Positions 17,119 through 27,008 are shown, counted from the first letter of the stretch. The stretch: DNA of 64,000 bases from Oceanispirochaeta crateris (GCF_008329965.1 NZ_CP036150.1:3142439-3206438), one strand, 5' to 3'. Numbers and translations: made by a program. Notes: generated by a model not told the origin, from the letters alone.

Positions 17119-17553
17119 CTACACGTACTTGTTGAAGCTTTTCAGCATCAGGAAACTCTCAGTAGAACTGACACCCTTGACGACAGCAAGCTCCTTTGTC
17201 AGAAAGCTGACAAGGCCATGATTGGAGTCGACAAGAACCTGCACAAACAGGTCATAGCGACCTGATGTAATGGAGACATCCAGGACATTGGGAAGCTCTG
17301 CAATCTCTCTGGCTTTTGATTCAAGCTGAGAGGATTCTGTCACATTCACCGCCACCGTCGCTAGCTGCTGATTTTCAAGAGCTTCGGGATTGATGAGGGC
17401 TTTTATCTTCACAATTCCGAGATCTTTCATTTTTTTGAGACGCTGCCGAACAGTCCCCTCGGAGATCCCCATAATCCTGGCAACGGCATTGTTGTTCTGG
17501 TATTTCTCTCTGAGGAGGTTAATGATTTTCCAATCTATCTCGTCGGGCTGCAT
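17119..17553 (-). CDS. Lrp/AsnC-family transcriptional regulator
   Basis: A 144-residue regulator with an N-terminal helix-turn-helix (DEIDWKIINLL ... NNAVARIMGISEGTVRQRLKKM) and a C-terminal RAM/ligand domain ending in a conserved strand pattern (TSGRYDLFVQVLV). Such proteins bind DNA as dimers or octamers in response to amino acids. I chose the ATG at 17553 because AGGAG lies nine bases upstream; an in-frame ATG at 17577 overlaps the end of the activase gene but has no clear ribosome site. It lies between the CoA-dehydratase activase and nfnAB, so it may regulate either. The ligand is unknown. Confidence 0.85.
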   Translation of the reverse strand: MQPDEIDWKIINLLREKYQNNNAVARIMGISEGTVRQRLKKMKDLGIVKIKALINPEALENQQLATVAVNVTESSQLESKAREIAELPNVLDVSITSGRYDLFVQVLVDSNHGLVSFLTKELAVVKGVSSTESFLMLKSFNKYV

Positions 17554-17569
17554 CGGGGCATACTCCTGA

Positions 17570-20500
17570 TCAATCATTGCCGGACACTTTTACATCTTTT
17601 AATACTACGTCAGGTTCATCCTGTTCAATAAGATTGGTTGTGTCCGGATTCGATCTGAAACGCATCACATTCATCATAAAAATATTCAGTTTGTTGACAA
17701 TATTGGGAGGAAGAATATTCCCGTCAACTTCCAGAGAAAAAACAGGATAGTTCCGTTCTCTTGCCCAGGGAGTTATCAATCCTTCTATGACCCTACCAAT
17801 GAGACAGGCAAAAGGAGAAATATTGACAATTCCCGAGTATCCCTCTTCCATGGCCGTGGCGGCGACACCGCTGGATATGGCAATTTCTGAGTTCAATTCA
17901 AGGTTTACAAAATTCTCAGATGTATTTTTCATGATCTTTTTCATATCATGAGGCGTATGTGGGATGAGGCCGGATTTCCCAAGACGGTTTTTTATTCCCT
18001 TTTCTACTGTGTGTTTCCAGGTTTCTTCCAAGTGAAGGATCAATAAATCCTTCAGCTCCGCAGAAAAGGGGCGTTTGTACCAGGGTTTCAGTTTGATGCG
18101 CTTTTTTAGATCATAATTACGCACGAAATCTAGGTAGTGAATCCATTCAGAAATCCCCGAAACCTTGGCTATGATATTTTTACGGCTCATGAGTTCTACC
18201 AGTTCATCAACGGCAAAATCATCTCTTCTGACATAGATTTCTCCGACAATCAGTACCCGGGGGACCTCTTTTATCGTTTTTTTCAAGGGGATCTCAGCAA
18301 CCTTCCGGGCTATATTCTTGAGTGCCTTGTAGACTTTATTGAAATCATTTTCAATAACATCAATCATCTCATGCCAAAGTGCATTGTAAATCCTCATGGC
18401 TTCATCAGTATCCTGTGCACAGGCTCTCAGAGAGGTCTGAATATCTTTCATATAATCGGCGATGACCAATCCACGCCACATATACTTGCTGAAATCCGGG
18501 CCCAGTTCATTGTAGGAATTATCTGCACTCATTGTCACAACAATCACATTTTCAAGACGCATGTCTTTGAATAGGTTTTCATAAAAGACAAAGTATTGAC
18601 CCGTCCGGCAGGGACCGGTTGTGATGGGAACAAAGAGCAGATAAATCTCATCCTTTCTGTACTCCTTGGAGTTCAGAAATTTTAGTGCACTTCCCAATAC
18701 CAGGTGGGACGGAACACACTCTTTTCCGGAAGCATGGCTCCTAGCCAATTGTAAAGTCTTGGTGTCGGCCACAGGAAGAGCCTGGGCATTGATTCCCGTG
18801 GTGCGGATAATCAAGGCCATCATAGCCGTGGACAGGTCTCCCATATTGGACAGGAGCATTTTGACCTTTTTATTGTCTTTGACAGGGATGGTTTCTCCGG
18901 TGACTTCATTTTTAAGATGAAGAGGATCTTTCCCGTTGTTGATGAACCTGAGACCGTTATCATAGCGGTCCTTGGTCTGTGTTGAGAGGCGGGCTCTGTA
19001 TCCTTCTATGATGTCCAGGAAGGCCTCAATCCGGGTATCCACTCCAGCATCGGCAGAGTGTGAGTCCAGTTCTAGGATCAGGAAGGGCTTGGTGCCCATC
19101 ATCCACTTAATATAATGCAGTATAAATGAGTCGGGAGCACAGGAGAAGTTGGTAATATAGGTGATATAGACATTGGGCTCGTCTTTGAGCCTTGCGGCTG
19201 TCTTCATGTCCAGCTGTCCATAATACCAATACATATTATCAAAAATTTTCTCATCCCCTTCGGGGAGAATATCAAAAGGTATGATTGAATAACCACGACT
19301 GCTGAATTTCCGGGGAATTCCCATGTTGGCTTCGGGGGTGAAGGCGTTATAGGGGCGTCCCAACAGGGCAATGACAGGATGATTCTGTTCCCTGGCAAGT
19401 TTAAGAGCTTCCTGGCCCAGAGCCTTTGAGGCTTTGAGGTATTCCTGTTGCATTTCCAATGCTTTATGGAACGCTTTCTTAATCTCAACGGCCGGAATAG
19501 AGAGTTGTTCTCCCAGTTTATAGAAAAACTCCAGTGCCTTGGACTCTCCGAATTTAAAGGTCACAATCAGGGGGATTATTTTATTCTCCGGAATGTCTGG
19601 AAAGGCTTTTTTTATGTAGTACGGGAGGCTCTGTGTGATGGGACAGAAGTTGGCATGAACATCTTCTTCCATACTGGGCATGTCTCTGAAATGGGGTACA
19701 AAAATATAGTCGCACTTCTTGTTGAGAATATCCTGAACCGCCCCATGAGCTATTTCGGCAGGAAAGCAGTAGGCGCTTTCTACTCTAGCCACACCCTCAT
19801 GGGCAATTTCGTCAGAGAGAACCGTTTTTATACCCAGTTCATGGAAAAACCAGGAATAAAGAGGGTAGAGAGTATGAACTGAAAAACAGCGGGGAATTCC
19901 CACGGTGTAGTCTCTTTTAGGCTTGAGATCCTGGGCCGGAGCTGCAAAAGTTTTAAAGAGCAGGTCGTTGCGCTTATCTATGTAGTTGATAATCTTATCA
20001 TCGGATTTGATGTTTTTGCTCGTGTTTGTATATTTACTGCAGCGTCCGCCAAACATATACTTGTGTCCATTGACCTTAAGAACCTGAATGGAACAGAAAT
20101 TTTCGCAGGATTTGCAGTTGAAGACCCGGTCATACTCTATTTGTGTATCTAATACAGCATCGAGATCAATATTGATTTTTTGAAGGAGTCCATCCTGAAG
20201 TTTCTGACGGGCCAGAATCCCCACTCCGAAGGCCCCCATCAGTTCGGGAGCGGGTGGAACCAGAATCTCCTTGTCCAAAAGCATGGCAAAAGCCAGAGGA
20301 ACAGCCTTATTTTTGGCAACACCACCCTGGAGGAAAATCTTCCGGCCGATGGTGCGGTTCCCAACAACTCTATTCAAATAGTTAGAGACGATGGATGTCA
20401 CAATCCCGGCGGTTATGTCTTCCCTTTTGGCTCCCTGCTGAATTGCCTTGCGGATATCAGAGTTGATAAAGGCACTGCAGTGTTCTCCGAATTTAAGGGG

Positions 20501-21886
20501 ATTATCCGCTTTCAGGGCGATCTCTCCAATTTCACGGGCGTGGGGAATATTCAGATCTCCGGCAGCAGACTCTTCCAGAAAGGATCCGGTTCCTGCTGAA
20601 CAGGCTTCATTCATGGCGTAATCGATGGGGACCTTGTTTTCAAGGAGCACATATTTGGCATCCTGACCCCCAATTTCGAAGATTGTGTCCACATCGTTGC
20701 TGAAATGGGTTGTTCCATAGGCATGGGCTATGATTTCGTTATAGACCGCTGGAGTCTCCATGAACACTCCCAGAATTTCACGGGATGAACCCGTTGTGGA
20801 GGCCAGGGAGATGGTGATAGAAGATTCATCACCTATATCTTTATGGATCTTTTTGCGCAGTTCGATGATGCAGTTTTTGAGAGCCTGTACGGGGTCTCCA
20901 TGGGTCCGCCCGTAATGGGCAGCCACAACATCACTTGTTTCCATATCAATGAGACAGGCTTTTGTGGTTGTTGAACCGCCGTCAATTCCGAGGATATACT
21001 CCCGGCCTTTCCTGACGGGTTTGATTTCAGATTGAAAATACTGAACCTTGTCAACGGCCTTCTTAAGATCATCATAGCGGTCAAATCTGACCTTGCTGTC
21101 TTTGAGAATTTTATCTATGGGAGGAAGAGGAGCACCATTGTCCACGGCCAGATGAGCCGCACCGAAGGCCTCGAAATAAGACGCTTCTTTGGGAATTATA
21201 TATTCAATTTCAGGAGTCTTTTCCTTCATAAACCGGAGGATATGCTTATTCTTTGTGATGCCTCCGCATAAAAGAACTCGGCCTGAATTGATTTTTGCAC
21301 GGCTTAGGAAATCACTTACCTTCGTGGCCATCACATCCGAGAGGGAGAGGACTATATCGTCTTTCGTGGCTTCTTTTTTGTTTAATTTGTGGGTGCAGTC
21401 ACTCTTCATGAAGACCGAGCAGCGTGCTGAAAGAGGGCGAACCTGGCTATCCTCTGCGAGGTGGTTTACATTGTCCAGGGTCATATCCATCCTGGCCAGC
21501 TGCTGTTTAAAAAATTCACCGGTACCGGAAGCACATTTGCTCCCTGAAAAATTGTTTGTGATTTTTCCAAGATCATTCACTGCATAAACAACCAGGTCTT
21601 CTCCACCCATACTGACCACAGCATTGACCTGATGACCAGTCACTTCCAGGGCTTTCTCAATGCAGACTGGCTCAATGACAGACGGGGATGATAGGAGATA
21701 ACGGCCATCTGTTCCTGTGACCAGAAGAGGCGTTCCTTCTTCAAACTCTTTATTTTTTAATTCACTGAGAACCGCATTGAGGAAGTCGCCCTCATGGGGA
21801 ACCACGTGGCTCCAAATCTCTTGTCCATTTTCTAGAAGAACTGTTTTCAGGCTGGAACTGCCTATATTAATACCTATGCTTTTCAT
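17570..21886 (-). CDS. Giant 2-hydroxyacyl-CoA dehydratase activase-type protein (BadF/HgdC + DUF2229)
   Basis: A 1438-residue cytoplasmic protein with two ASKHA ATPase domains. The first (about 1-250) starts IGINIGSSSLKTVLL; the second (about 297-560) starts GIDGGSTTTKACLID. Each has the Cys-x-Gly-Thr-Gly iron-sulfur signature: CASGTG at 118 and CSAGTG at 429. A Cys cluster CKSCENFC at 591-598 follows, then a long region matching the CoA-substrate enzyme activase (DUF2229) part and dehydratase-like segments. Known relatives inject an electron at low potential into 2-hydroxyacyl-CoA dehydratases or benzoyl-CoA-type reductases; the function of these large fusions is not settled. GAGGAAG precedes ATG. 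It heads a cluster with lrp and nfnAB. Confidence 0.85.
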   Translation of the reverse strand: MKSIGINIGSSSLKTVLLENGQEIWSHVVPHEGDFLNAVLSELKNKEFEEGTPLLVTGTDGRYLLSSPSVIEPVCIEKALEVTGHQVNAVVSMGGEDLVVYAVNDLGKITNNFSGSKCASGTGEFFKQQLARMDMTLDNVNHLAEDSQVRPLSARCSVFMKSDCTHKLNKKEATKDDIVLSLSDVMATKVSDFLSRAKINSGRVLLCGGITKNKHILRFMKEKTPEIEYIIPKEASYFEAFGAAHLAVDNGAPLPPIDKILKDSKVRFDRYDDLKKAVDKVQYFQSEIKPVRKGREYILGIDGGSTTTKACLIDMETSDVVAAHYGRTHGDPVQALKNCIIELRKKIHKDIGDESSITISLASTTGSSREILGVFMETPAVYNEIIAHAYGTTHFSNDVDTIFEIGGQDAKYVLLENKVPIDYAMNEACSAGTGSFLEESAAGDLNIPHAREIGEIALKADNPLKFGEHCSAFINSDIRKAIQQGAKREDITAGIVTSIVSNYLNRVVGNRTIGRKIFLQGGVAKNKAVPLAFAMLLDKEILVPPAPELMGAFGVGILARQKLQDGLLQKINIDLDAVLDTQIEYDRVFNCKSCENFCSIQVLKVNGHKYMFGGRCSKYTNTSKNIKSDDKIINYIDKRNDLLFKTFAAPAQDLKPKRDYTVGIPRCFSVHTLYPLYSWFFHELGIKTVLSDEIAHEGVARVESAYCFPAEIAHGAVQDILNKKCDYIFVPHFRDMPSMEEDVHANFCPITQSLPYYIKKAFPDIPENKIIPLIVTFKFGESKALEFFYKLGEQLSIPAVEIKKAFHKALEMQQEYLKASKALGQEALKLAREQNHPVIALLGRPYNAFTPEANMGIPRKFSSRGYSIIPFDILPEGDEKIFDNMYWYYGQLDMKTAARLKDEPNVYITYITNFSCAPDSFILHYIKWMMGTKPFLILELDSHSADAGVDTRIEAFLDIIEGYRARLSTQTKDRYDNGLRFINNGKDPLHLKNEVTGETIPVKDNKKVKMLLSNMGDLSTAMMALIIRTTGINAQALPVADTKTLQLARSHASGKECVPSHLVLGSALKFLNSKEYRKDEIYLLFVPITTGPCRTGQYFVFYENLFKDMRLENVIVVTMSADNSYNELGPDFSKYMWRGLVIADYMKDIQTSLRACAQDTDEAMRIYNALWHEMIDVIENDFNKVYKALKNIARKVAEIPLKKTIKEVPRVLIVGEIYVRRDDFAVDELVELMSRKNIIAKVSGISEWIHYLDFVRNYDLKKRIKLKPWYKRPFSAELKDLLILHLEETWKHTVEKGIKNRLGKSGLIPHTPHDMKKIMKNTSENFVNLELNSEIAISSGVAATAMEEGYSGIVNISPFACLIGRVIEGLITPWARERNYPVFSLEVDGNILPPNIVNKLNIFMMNVMRFRSNPDTTNLIEQDEPDVVLKDVKVSGND

Positions 21887-22091
21887 AATGCTTCCTCAAA
21901 CAATATTTGTAAAATTGGAGGGCAGTTATCATTTTGACAAAAAGACGATAATTGTCCACTAAAAGCTGATTATAAGTCATTATTGTGGATCTTTTAGATT
22001 TTGTCTATCTGTAAAAATGGTACTATTGCAAGCTCATTAGAGTCTCTCGGTCTCTTGCCAAAGAGATTCAAGTCTGAAAGAATCTGAAGGT

Positions 22092-23144
22092 ATGAAAATT
22101 GCCGTATTATTGTCCGGTGGAGTCGACAGTTCTGTTGCGCTTTACCGTCTTTTGGAAGAAGGGTATACCGATATAACCGCCTATTATCTTAAAATCTGGC
22201 TGGAAGATGAACTCAGTTTTATGGGTACCTGTCCGTGGGAAGAGGACTTGGAGTATGCCAGGGCTGTGTGTGAAGCAAAATCCATCCCCCTTAAAATTTT
22301 ACCCTTGCAGCAGGAATACTATGACCGTGTTGTCTCTTATACTATTTCCGAACTGAAAAAAGGACGGACGCCCAGTCCGGACATATTCTGTAATCAAAGG
22401 GTCAAATTCGGTGCTTTTTATGATAAAGTCAACGAACAATATGACAAGGTTGCCACAGGTCATTATGGTGTTGTTGAAGAAATAGAAGGTTTGACATGGC
22501 TGCGCAGGTCTCCGGATCCAGTGAAAGATCAGAGTTATTTTCTATCCCACCTTTCTCAGCAGCAGATTGGTAAAATCATATTTCCCATAGGTTCTTTTAT
22601 GAAGGAGGAGGTCCGTGCTCTGGCACAGAAATATGATCTTCCCAATAAAGATAGAAAAGACAGCCAGGGAATCTGTTTTCTTGGGAAAATAAAATATTCC
22701 GATTTTGTAAAACACTATCTGGGAGAACAGGATGGAGAGATCCGGGAGCTCGAGAGTGGAGAGGTTCTGGGCCATCATAAGGGATTCTGGTTTCATACCA
22801 TTGGGCAGCGTCAGGGATTGGGGCTAAGCAATGGTCCCTGGTATGTGACATCCAAAGATCTGGAAAAGAATATCATCTATGTTTCTTCAAGCAAGAATGT
22901 CTTAGAACAGAATCGTACGGTCTTTACCGTTTGTGAACCCAATTGGATTAGCAGGAAACCTTCCGGGGATAAACTGACTCTGAAGCTGAGACATGGACCT
23001 AGACTTCACGATTGCCGCATCAAATGGCTGGATTCCGATCGTCTTGAGGTGACTTTGGATGAGGGAGACCGGGGCATTGCTCCGGGACAGTTTGCCGTAT
23101 TCTATGAGGATGACTATTGCCTTGGCGGTGCCAGGATCGAATAG
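22092..23144 (+). CDS. mnmA: tRNA-specific 2-thiouridylase MnmA
   Basis: A 350-residue enzyme that thiolates U34 of tRNA Glu, Gln and Lys. The PP-loop SGGVDSS lies at 8-14; the two catalytic cysteines are Cys100 in SPDIFCNQRVKF and Cys195 in DSQGICFLG; the C-terminal beta domain with HTIGQRQGLG is present. Length is slightly short of the usual 360-370. The ribosome site before ATG is poor (AAGG only one base away), so initiation may be weak or the start slightly different. It is divergent from the activase gene, with a 205-bp intergenic region in which I see no convincing promoter. Confidence 0.95.
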   Translation: MKIAVLLSGGVDSSVALYRLLEEGYTDITAYYLKIWLEDELSFMGTCPWEEDLEYARAVCEAKSIPLKILPLQQEYYDRVVSYTISELKKGRTPSPDIFCNQRVKFGAFYDKVNEQYDKVATGHYGVVEEIEGLTWLRRSPDPVKDQSYFLSHLSQQQIGKIIFPIGSFMKEEVRALAQKYDLPNKDRKDSQGICFLGKIKYSDFVKHYLGEQDGEIRELESGEVLGHHKGFWFHTIGQRQGLGLSNGPWYVTSKDLEKNIIYVSSSKNVLEQNRTVFTVCEPNWISRKPSGDKLTLKLRHGPRLHDCRIKWLDSDRLEVTLDEGDRGIAPGQFAVFYEDDYCLGGARIE

Positions 23145-23150
23145 ATCGAG

Positions 23151-23963
23151 TTAGTATTCGGGCTTCTCGATCATCTTCCGGCTCACCCTGATCACATCCT
23201 CGGGAATATCAGAAAACAAACCGTCCACACCCTCTTGGTATAGCTCTTTCATTTTTTCTGCGTCATTGATGGTCCAGACCTGGAGAGCAAGGTGATTGCG
23301 GCGGCACCATTTAAAGAAAGAGGGCCTGAGTATTCTGTAGGGGCCGGCGTATTCTGGAATCTGAACAGCCTTTATTCTCTTATTCTTCACATCGGAAGGA
23401 ACCCATCCGGTCCTGTATAACAGGAGGCTCAGAACCATTTCCCTGCGGGAGAGGGAGCTGGCCGCAGATGGAAGAGATTTTCTAAAAGACTTCAATACCT
23501 TGTGATGAAAAGATGCGACGCAGACCCGGTTTTCAGCTCCTTCGTCTATTATGATCCTGGCTGTCGCCATGGCCAGGCTTTCACTGGGGTCTTTTAAATC
23601 TATGTTGAATCTTGTTTCGGGGAAGAGTTGGAAGGCATCTTTCAAGAGGAGAGGTTTGACTCCCTTATTCCGGAAAGGATGACTATGTCCCCCATCTTTT
23701 GAAAATAGATATCCCGTATCTATTGCTTCCAGATCGCTTATACATAATGAAGATATTGGCCTATTGTCCCCCGATAGCCTATAAAAATCTGGATCATGAG
23801 AAATCAGAACCTGTCCATCCTTCATCAATCTGACATCTGTTTCCACGACATCTATGCCCATTTCAATGGCTGACCGGAAGGCTATTTCTGTGTTTTCCGG
23901 GAAGTCTCTGCTGTTGCCCCTGTGCCCTAAAGCCCTGGGAGGTGGTGTAAAAAAATCATTCAT
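23151..23963 (-). CDS. Glycerophosphodiester phosphodiesterase family protein
   Basis: A 270-residue TIM-barrel hydrolase with the GDPD signature: ALGHRGN near the N-terminus, PENTEIAF, DVVETDVRLMKDGQVLISHDP, and later NIDLKD and WTINDAEKM. The HRG...PENT...E-x-D...H pattern carries the catalytic His and metal ligands. It releases glycerol-3-phosphate from deacylated phospholipids. No signal peptide is visible, so it is probably cytoplasmic. ATG 23963 lies one base after the stop of the upstream dehydrogenase gene, so the two are co-transcribed. Confidence 0.9.
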   Translation of the reverse strand: MNDFFTPPPRALGHRGNSRDFPENTEIAFRSAIEMGIDVVETDVRLMKDGQVLISHDPDFYRLSGDNRPISSLCISDLEAIDTGYLFSKDGGHSHPFRNKGVKPLLLKDAFQLFPETRFNIDLKDPSESLAMATARIIIDEGAENRVCVASFHHKVLKSFRKSLPSAASSLSRREMVLSLLLYRTGWVPSDVKNKRIKAVQIPEYAGPYRILRPSFFKWCRRNHLALQVWTINDAEKMKELYQEGVDGLFSDIPEDVIRVSRKMIEKPEY

Positions 23964-23964
23964 A

Positions 23965-25131
23965 TCAATAGACCGATTTGAGTATGGCAAGACGTTCTTC
24001 CTGGGAGAAGGTGTATGGATTGTTCTTGTTTCCTGATTTTCCGGCCGCCTCAATAAGCTGTTCTTCTGTAAAACCAAACTTCCTGAGTCCTGGAAGGGAT
24101 GCCAGAGAAGCCCAGTTTTCCAGTTCTTCCATTAAAACTCCTATGGATTCTCCGGTGGTCATTTCCATGTTACCCGAGAGGAACTGACCAAGTCCTGCGG
24201 CTTTCTCCAGGGCAGGATGGTTCTCATCCTGTTTTATCAGTGCTTCAAAAGTTTTGTCCATGACAGGGGGCAAGAGGAGTCCGCAGGCCACACCATGGGG
24301 AATGTTGTTCATTCCACCCAAGATACCTGCTATGCCGTGTACTGTTCCCAGCCCTGCATTGGTAAGGGTGAGGCCCGAGAGTGAGGCTCCAAGAGCGATT
24401 GAGGAAAACTCATCCTTGCCCGGCTTGCCTTCCAGTAGGGAGGGGAAGGCGTCTAGGAATTCCAAAAGCCCCTCTTCTGCAAGGGCATCGCTCATGGGGG
24501 ACGCCTCTGTGGAAATGTAGGATTCCAAGAGTTGTGAAAAGGCGTCCATTCCACAGGATACAGCAAGTCCCGGAGGAAGGCTCTCCAGCCATTCAGGATC
24601 TACCAGTGCCAGATCGGGAATGTAATTGTCATGGCGGAGAGATTTTTTAAAACCAGTTGGTCCCGGTTTGCTTATCACAGCATTTTTTGTGCATTCGCTG
24701 CCCGTTCCAGCCGTGGAGGGGAGGGCTATGAACGGGATTTTTTCACCACTGGGAATTTTTGTGCCTATGCCCTCTAGAAAATCCATGACAGAACCTGTTT
24801 CTTTCAACATGGCAGAGACCGCTTTCCCCGCATCCAGAACACTGCCTCCACCCAGAGCCACAATGACCGCAGGGGGAGCCTTTTTGTATTTTTCACAAAG
24901 AGAATCTATGACATCAGGAGATGGTTCTCCCATAATGGTTTCAAAATCGGAGGGGATGCCTTCTTTGGTCAGGCCAAGCTCAAGGGCTTTCCACAGAGGG
25001 TTCTCTCGGACTGATCTTCCAGTAATAAAGAGTGCTCTTCCTCTGAATTCCTTTAATAACTGAGGCAGAGATTCTGTTTTTCCACAGCCGAAAAGAATTT
25101 CTTTATTGGCTGAAAAGGAGAATCTTACCAC
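23965..25131 (-). CDS. Iron-containing alcohol dehydrogenase family protein
   Basis: A 388-residue type III (iron-family) dehydrogenase. The NAD(P)-binding ALGGGSVLDAGKA and PSTAGTGSE segments are present, and metal ligands are seen as Asp in GMDAFSQLLESY and two His in GTVHGIAGILGG and NIPHGVACG. The ligand normally found four residues after the Asp is Gln here instead of His, so metal binding may be altered. The GTG start at 25131 has GGAGG seven bases upstream and overlaps the stop of the ABM gene by 7 nt. The substrate is unknown. Confidence 0.85.
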   Translation of the reverse strand: MVRFSFSANKEILFGCGKTESLPQLLKEFRGRALFITGRSVRENPLWKALELGLTKEGIPSDFETIMGEPSPDVIDSLCEKYKKAPPAVIVALGGGSVLDAGKAVSAMLKETGSVMDFLEGIGTKIPSGEKIPFIALPSTAGTGSECTKNAVISKPGPTGFKKSLRHDNYIPDLALVDPEWLESLPPGLAVSCGMDAFSQLLESYISTEASPMSDALAEEGLLEFLDAFPSLLEGKPGKDEFSSIALGASLSGLTLTNAGLGTVHGIAGILGGMNNIPHGVACGLLLPPVMDKTFEALIKQDENHPALEKAAGLGQFLSGNMEMTTGESIGVLMEELENWASLASLPGLRKFGFTEEQLIEAAGKSGNKNNPYTFSQEERLAILKSVY

Positions 25132-25433
25132 TTGGAAACCTCCAGGGGAGCACAGACCTTGTGGGATGTTCCTTTCCGCGGCTCTGCCATCCAGGGAGCA
25201 ACCAGATCTCGCCATTTCAGGTAATGGGCTGTCTGTTTGTGTGCCAGTACGGAATCGGAATTGCTGTAAGCTTCATATAAAAAGAATGAAGTTGGATCAT
25301 CATTTTGTTGAAGAACATCGAATCTCAGATTCCCAGACTCCTTCCTCGTTTCTAATCTATTTTCCAGAGTTGCCTTTTCGAATTCCGCTTCTTTTCCAGG
25401 TAATACTTTTACCTCAACACAATAAATGACCAT
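25125..25433 (-). CDS. Antibiotic biosynthesis monooxygenase (ABM) domain protein
   Basis: A 102-residue ferredoxin-like protein with the ABM pattern: VIYCVEVKVLPGKEAEFEKA, then RKESGNLRFDVLQQNDDPTSFFLYEAY and a final HYLKWRD segment. Family members such as YgiN act as small cofactor-free oxygenases or detoxify quinones, usually as dimers. ATG 25433 has AAGGAG eight bases upstream. It sits between the NAD(P)HX repair gene and the dehydrogenase, with the latter overlapping its stop, so it is co-translated. The substrate is unknown. Confidence 0.85.
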   Translation of the reverse strand: MVIYCVEVKVLPGKEAEFEKATLENRLETRKESGNLRFDVLQQNDDPTSFFLYEAYSNSDSVLAHKQTAHYLKWRDLVAPWMAEPRKGTSHKVCAPLEVSKW

Positions 25434-25471
25434 ACATTGATCTCCTTTGAATTGTATTTTTAAAAACCTCA

Positions 25472-27004
25472 TTAAGGAATCATTTTCATTTTCCCTAAAA
25501 AGGTCTGTTTCATTTCGTTGTAATTGTTTTTGTACTCCAGAAGGCATCGGGGCAGGGCCTCGATGATGTCTGACGCTGTAAAGCTCTCCCTGGCTCCAGG
25601 GTATCTTTCTGCTGTGAGTCCGTGAAGAAGAACAGCCTTACAAACACCCTGAATCACAGACTCCTGGGTCGCTATGAGGGTTGCGACCATACCTGCCAGG
25701 ACATCGCCGGATCCTGCTGTACCCAGGGCGTCATTTCCGGTGAGGTTTATATATTCTTTACCATCACTCTGGCAGATCCTACTCCTTGGTCCCTTATAAA
25801 CACAGATGACTCCGTATCTTTCTTCAAGACTCTGATCCTCTGTTAATCCTAAGCGCAATCTTTTTTGTTCTCCCAAGTGGGGGGTAATGACGGTTTGGAA
25901 TTTTCTTTTACTCGTTAGATCGGGTGATCCTGCCAGAGCATTGAGACCATCCGCATCCAGCACCAGAGGAACGGGAATCAATGGAATTAATTTTCGGATA
26001 AGAGAGACCGTTTCCTCCTGACCTGTCATGCCCGGCCCCATAAGGACCACATCGTGCTTTGATGCCAGATCCAGAAGAAGGGTTTCATTTTTTTCAGAGA
26101 TCGTCTTTTCTGTTGTTTCCTGCAACTCCTGTATCACCGCTTCGGGACAGTGGGCTGAGAACCCGGATGCCTGTGACTGTGGAACTGCCGCAGTCACATA
26201 ACCCGCCCCGGATCTGTAGGCGGCCTGTGCGGCCAGAGCGGGGGCTCCCTGATAATTTTTTCCTCCTCCGATGATCAGGATACGGCCGAAGCTATTTTTG
26301 TATCCCAGAGGATCTCTTTGGATCAGGGGGGAAGGAATATTGAATTCGGTTTTGCCGGGCCAGTCTCTGATGAGTGGGGGGGGAAAGGATATTCTGGAAC
26401 AAAACAGTTCTCCGTTGTATACATATCCGGGACTGAGTATGTTTCCTCTCTTGGGAGCTCCAAAACAGATTGTTTTGTCTGCCCGGATAGAGATTCCCCG
26501 GGGCTGGGCCGTTGTTCCGTCTATGCCCGAAGGAATATCCAAGGAGAAGATAGGCGCTCCGCTGTGATTCATTCTTTCAATAATGGCCTTATACTTCTCA
26601 CTGACAGTTCTATTGAGACCTATCCCCAGAAGAGCGTCGACAATGAGCCGATTCGGTTTAAAGCTGAGTTCTTCATCATTTGGATTGAGAGACAGGGGGA
26701 TACCAATCTCTCTTACAGCCCTGTAATTTTGAGACGTTTCTTTTGAAAAATGATCTGGATTGCCCAGGAGCAGAACCTCAACATCTTTTTCAAGGGAGAA
26801 TAGAATTCTGGCCAGGGCCAGTCCATCCCCTCCGTTGTTTCCGCTGCCGCACACCAGTAAAACAGAGTGATGGGGATACTCTTCTTGAATGACGGAGAGA
26901 GCAGATAAGGCCGCATTTTCCATAAGGATCTGGGCGGGAACCTTGTATTTATGGATGCAGGTCTCATCCATCCGACGCATTTCATCAGGATTGAGGACCT
27001 TCAT
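25472..27004 (-). CDS. nnr: Bifunctional NAD(P)HX epimerase/ADP-dependent dehydratase
   Basis: A 510-residue fusion of the two NAD(P)H-hydrate repair activities. The N-terminal YjeF/NnrE epimerase domain (about 1-220) has GSGNNGGDGL and LDIPSGIDG; the C-terminal NnrD dehydratase (about 235-500) has IIGGGKNYQGAPALAA, GPGMTG, DADGLNAL, TPHLGE and GTAGSGDVLAG. It re-forms NAD(P)H from its hydrated forms. The start at 27004 begins the conserved MKVLNPDEMRRMD; its ribosome site is weak, so coupling to the small upstream gene that ends 4 bp before is likely. Confidence 0.93.
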   Translation of the reverse strand: MKVLNPDEMRRMDETCIHKYKVPAQILMENAALSALSVIQEEYPHHSVLLVCGSGNNGGDGLALARILFSLEKDVEVLLLGNPDHFSKETSQNYRAVREIGIPLSLNPNDEELSFKPNRLIVDALLGIGLNRTVSEKYKAIIERMNHSGAPIFSLDIPSGIDGTTAQPRGISIRADKTICFGAPKRGNILSPGYVYNGELFCSRISFPPPLIRDWPGKTEFNIPSPLIQRDPLGYKNSFGRILIIGGGKNYQGAPALAAQAAYRSGAGYVTAAVPQSQASGFSAHCPEAVIQELQETTEKTISEKNETLLLDLASKHDVVLMGPGMTGQEETVSLIRKLIPLIPVPLVLDADGLNALAGSPDLTSKRKFQTVITPHLGEQKRLRLGLTEDQSLEERYGVICVYKGPRSRICQSDGKEYINLTGNDALGTAGSGDVLAGMVATLIATQESVIQGVCKAVLLHGLTAERYPGARESFTASDIIEALPRCLLEYKNNYNEMKQTFLGKMKMIP

Positions 27005-27008
27005 GGAA

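Noticed and set aside
21887-22091. A promoter for mnmA
   Set aside because: TTGTCT and TACTAT are only 14 bp apart and other candidates match poorly. The short hairpin at 22051-22066 has no T run and no clear role.
23145-23185. A terminator between mnmA and the GDPD gene
   Set aside because: GATCGAG and CTCGATC can pair, but no T run follows on either strand and the sequence is largely coding.
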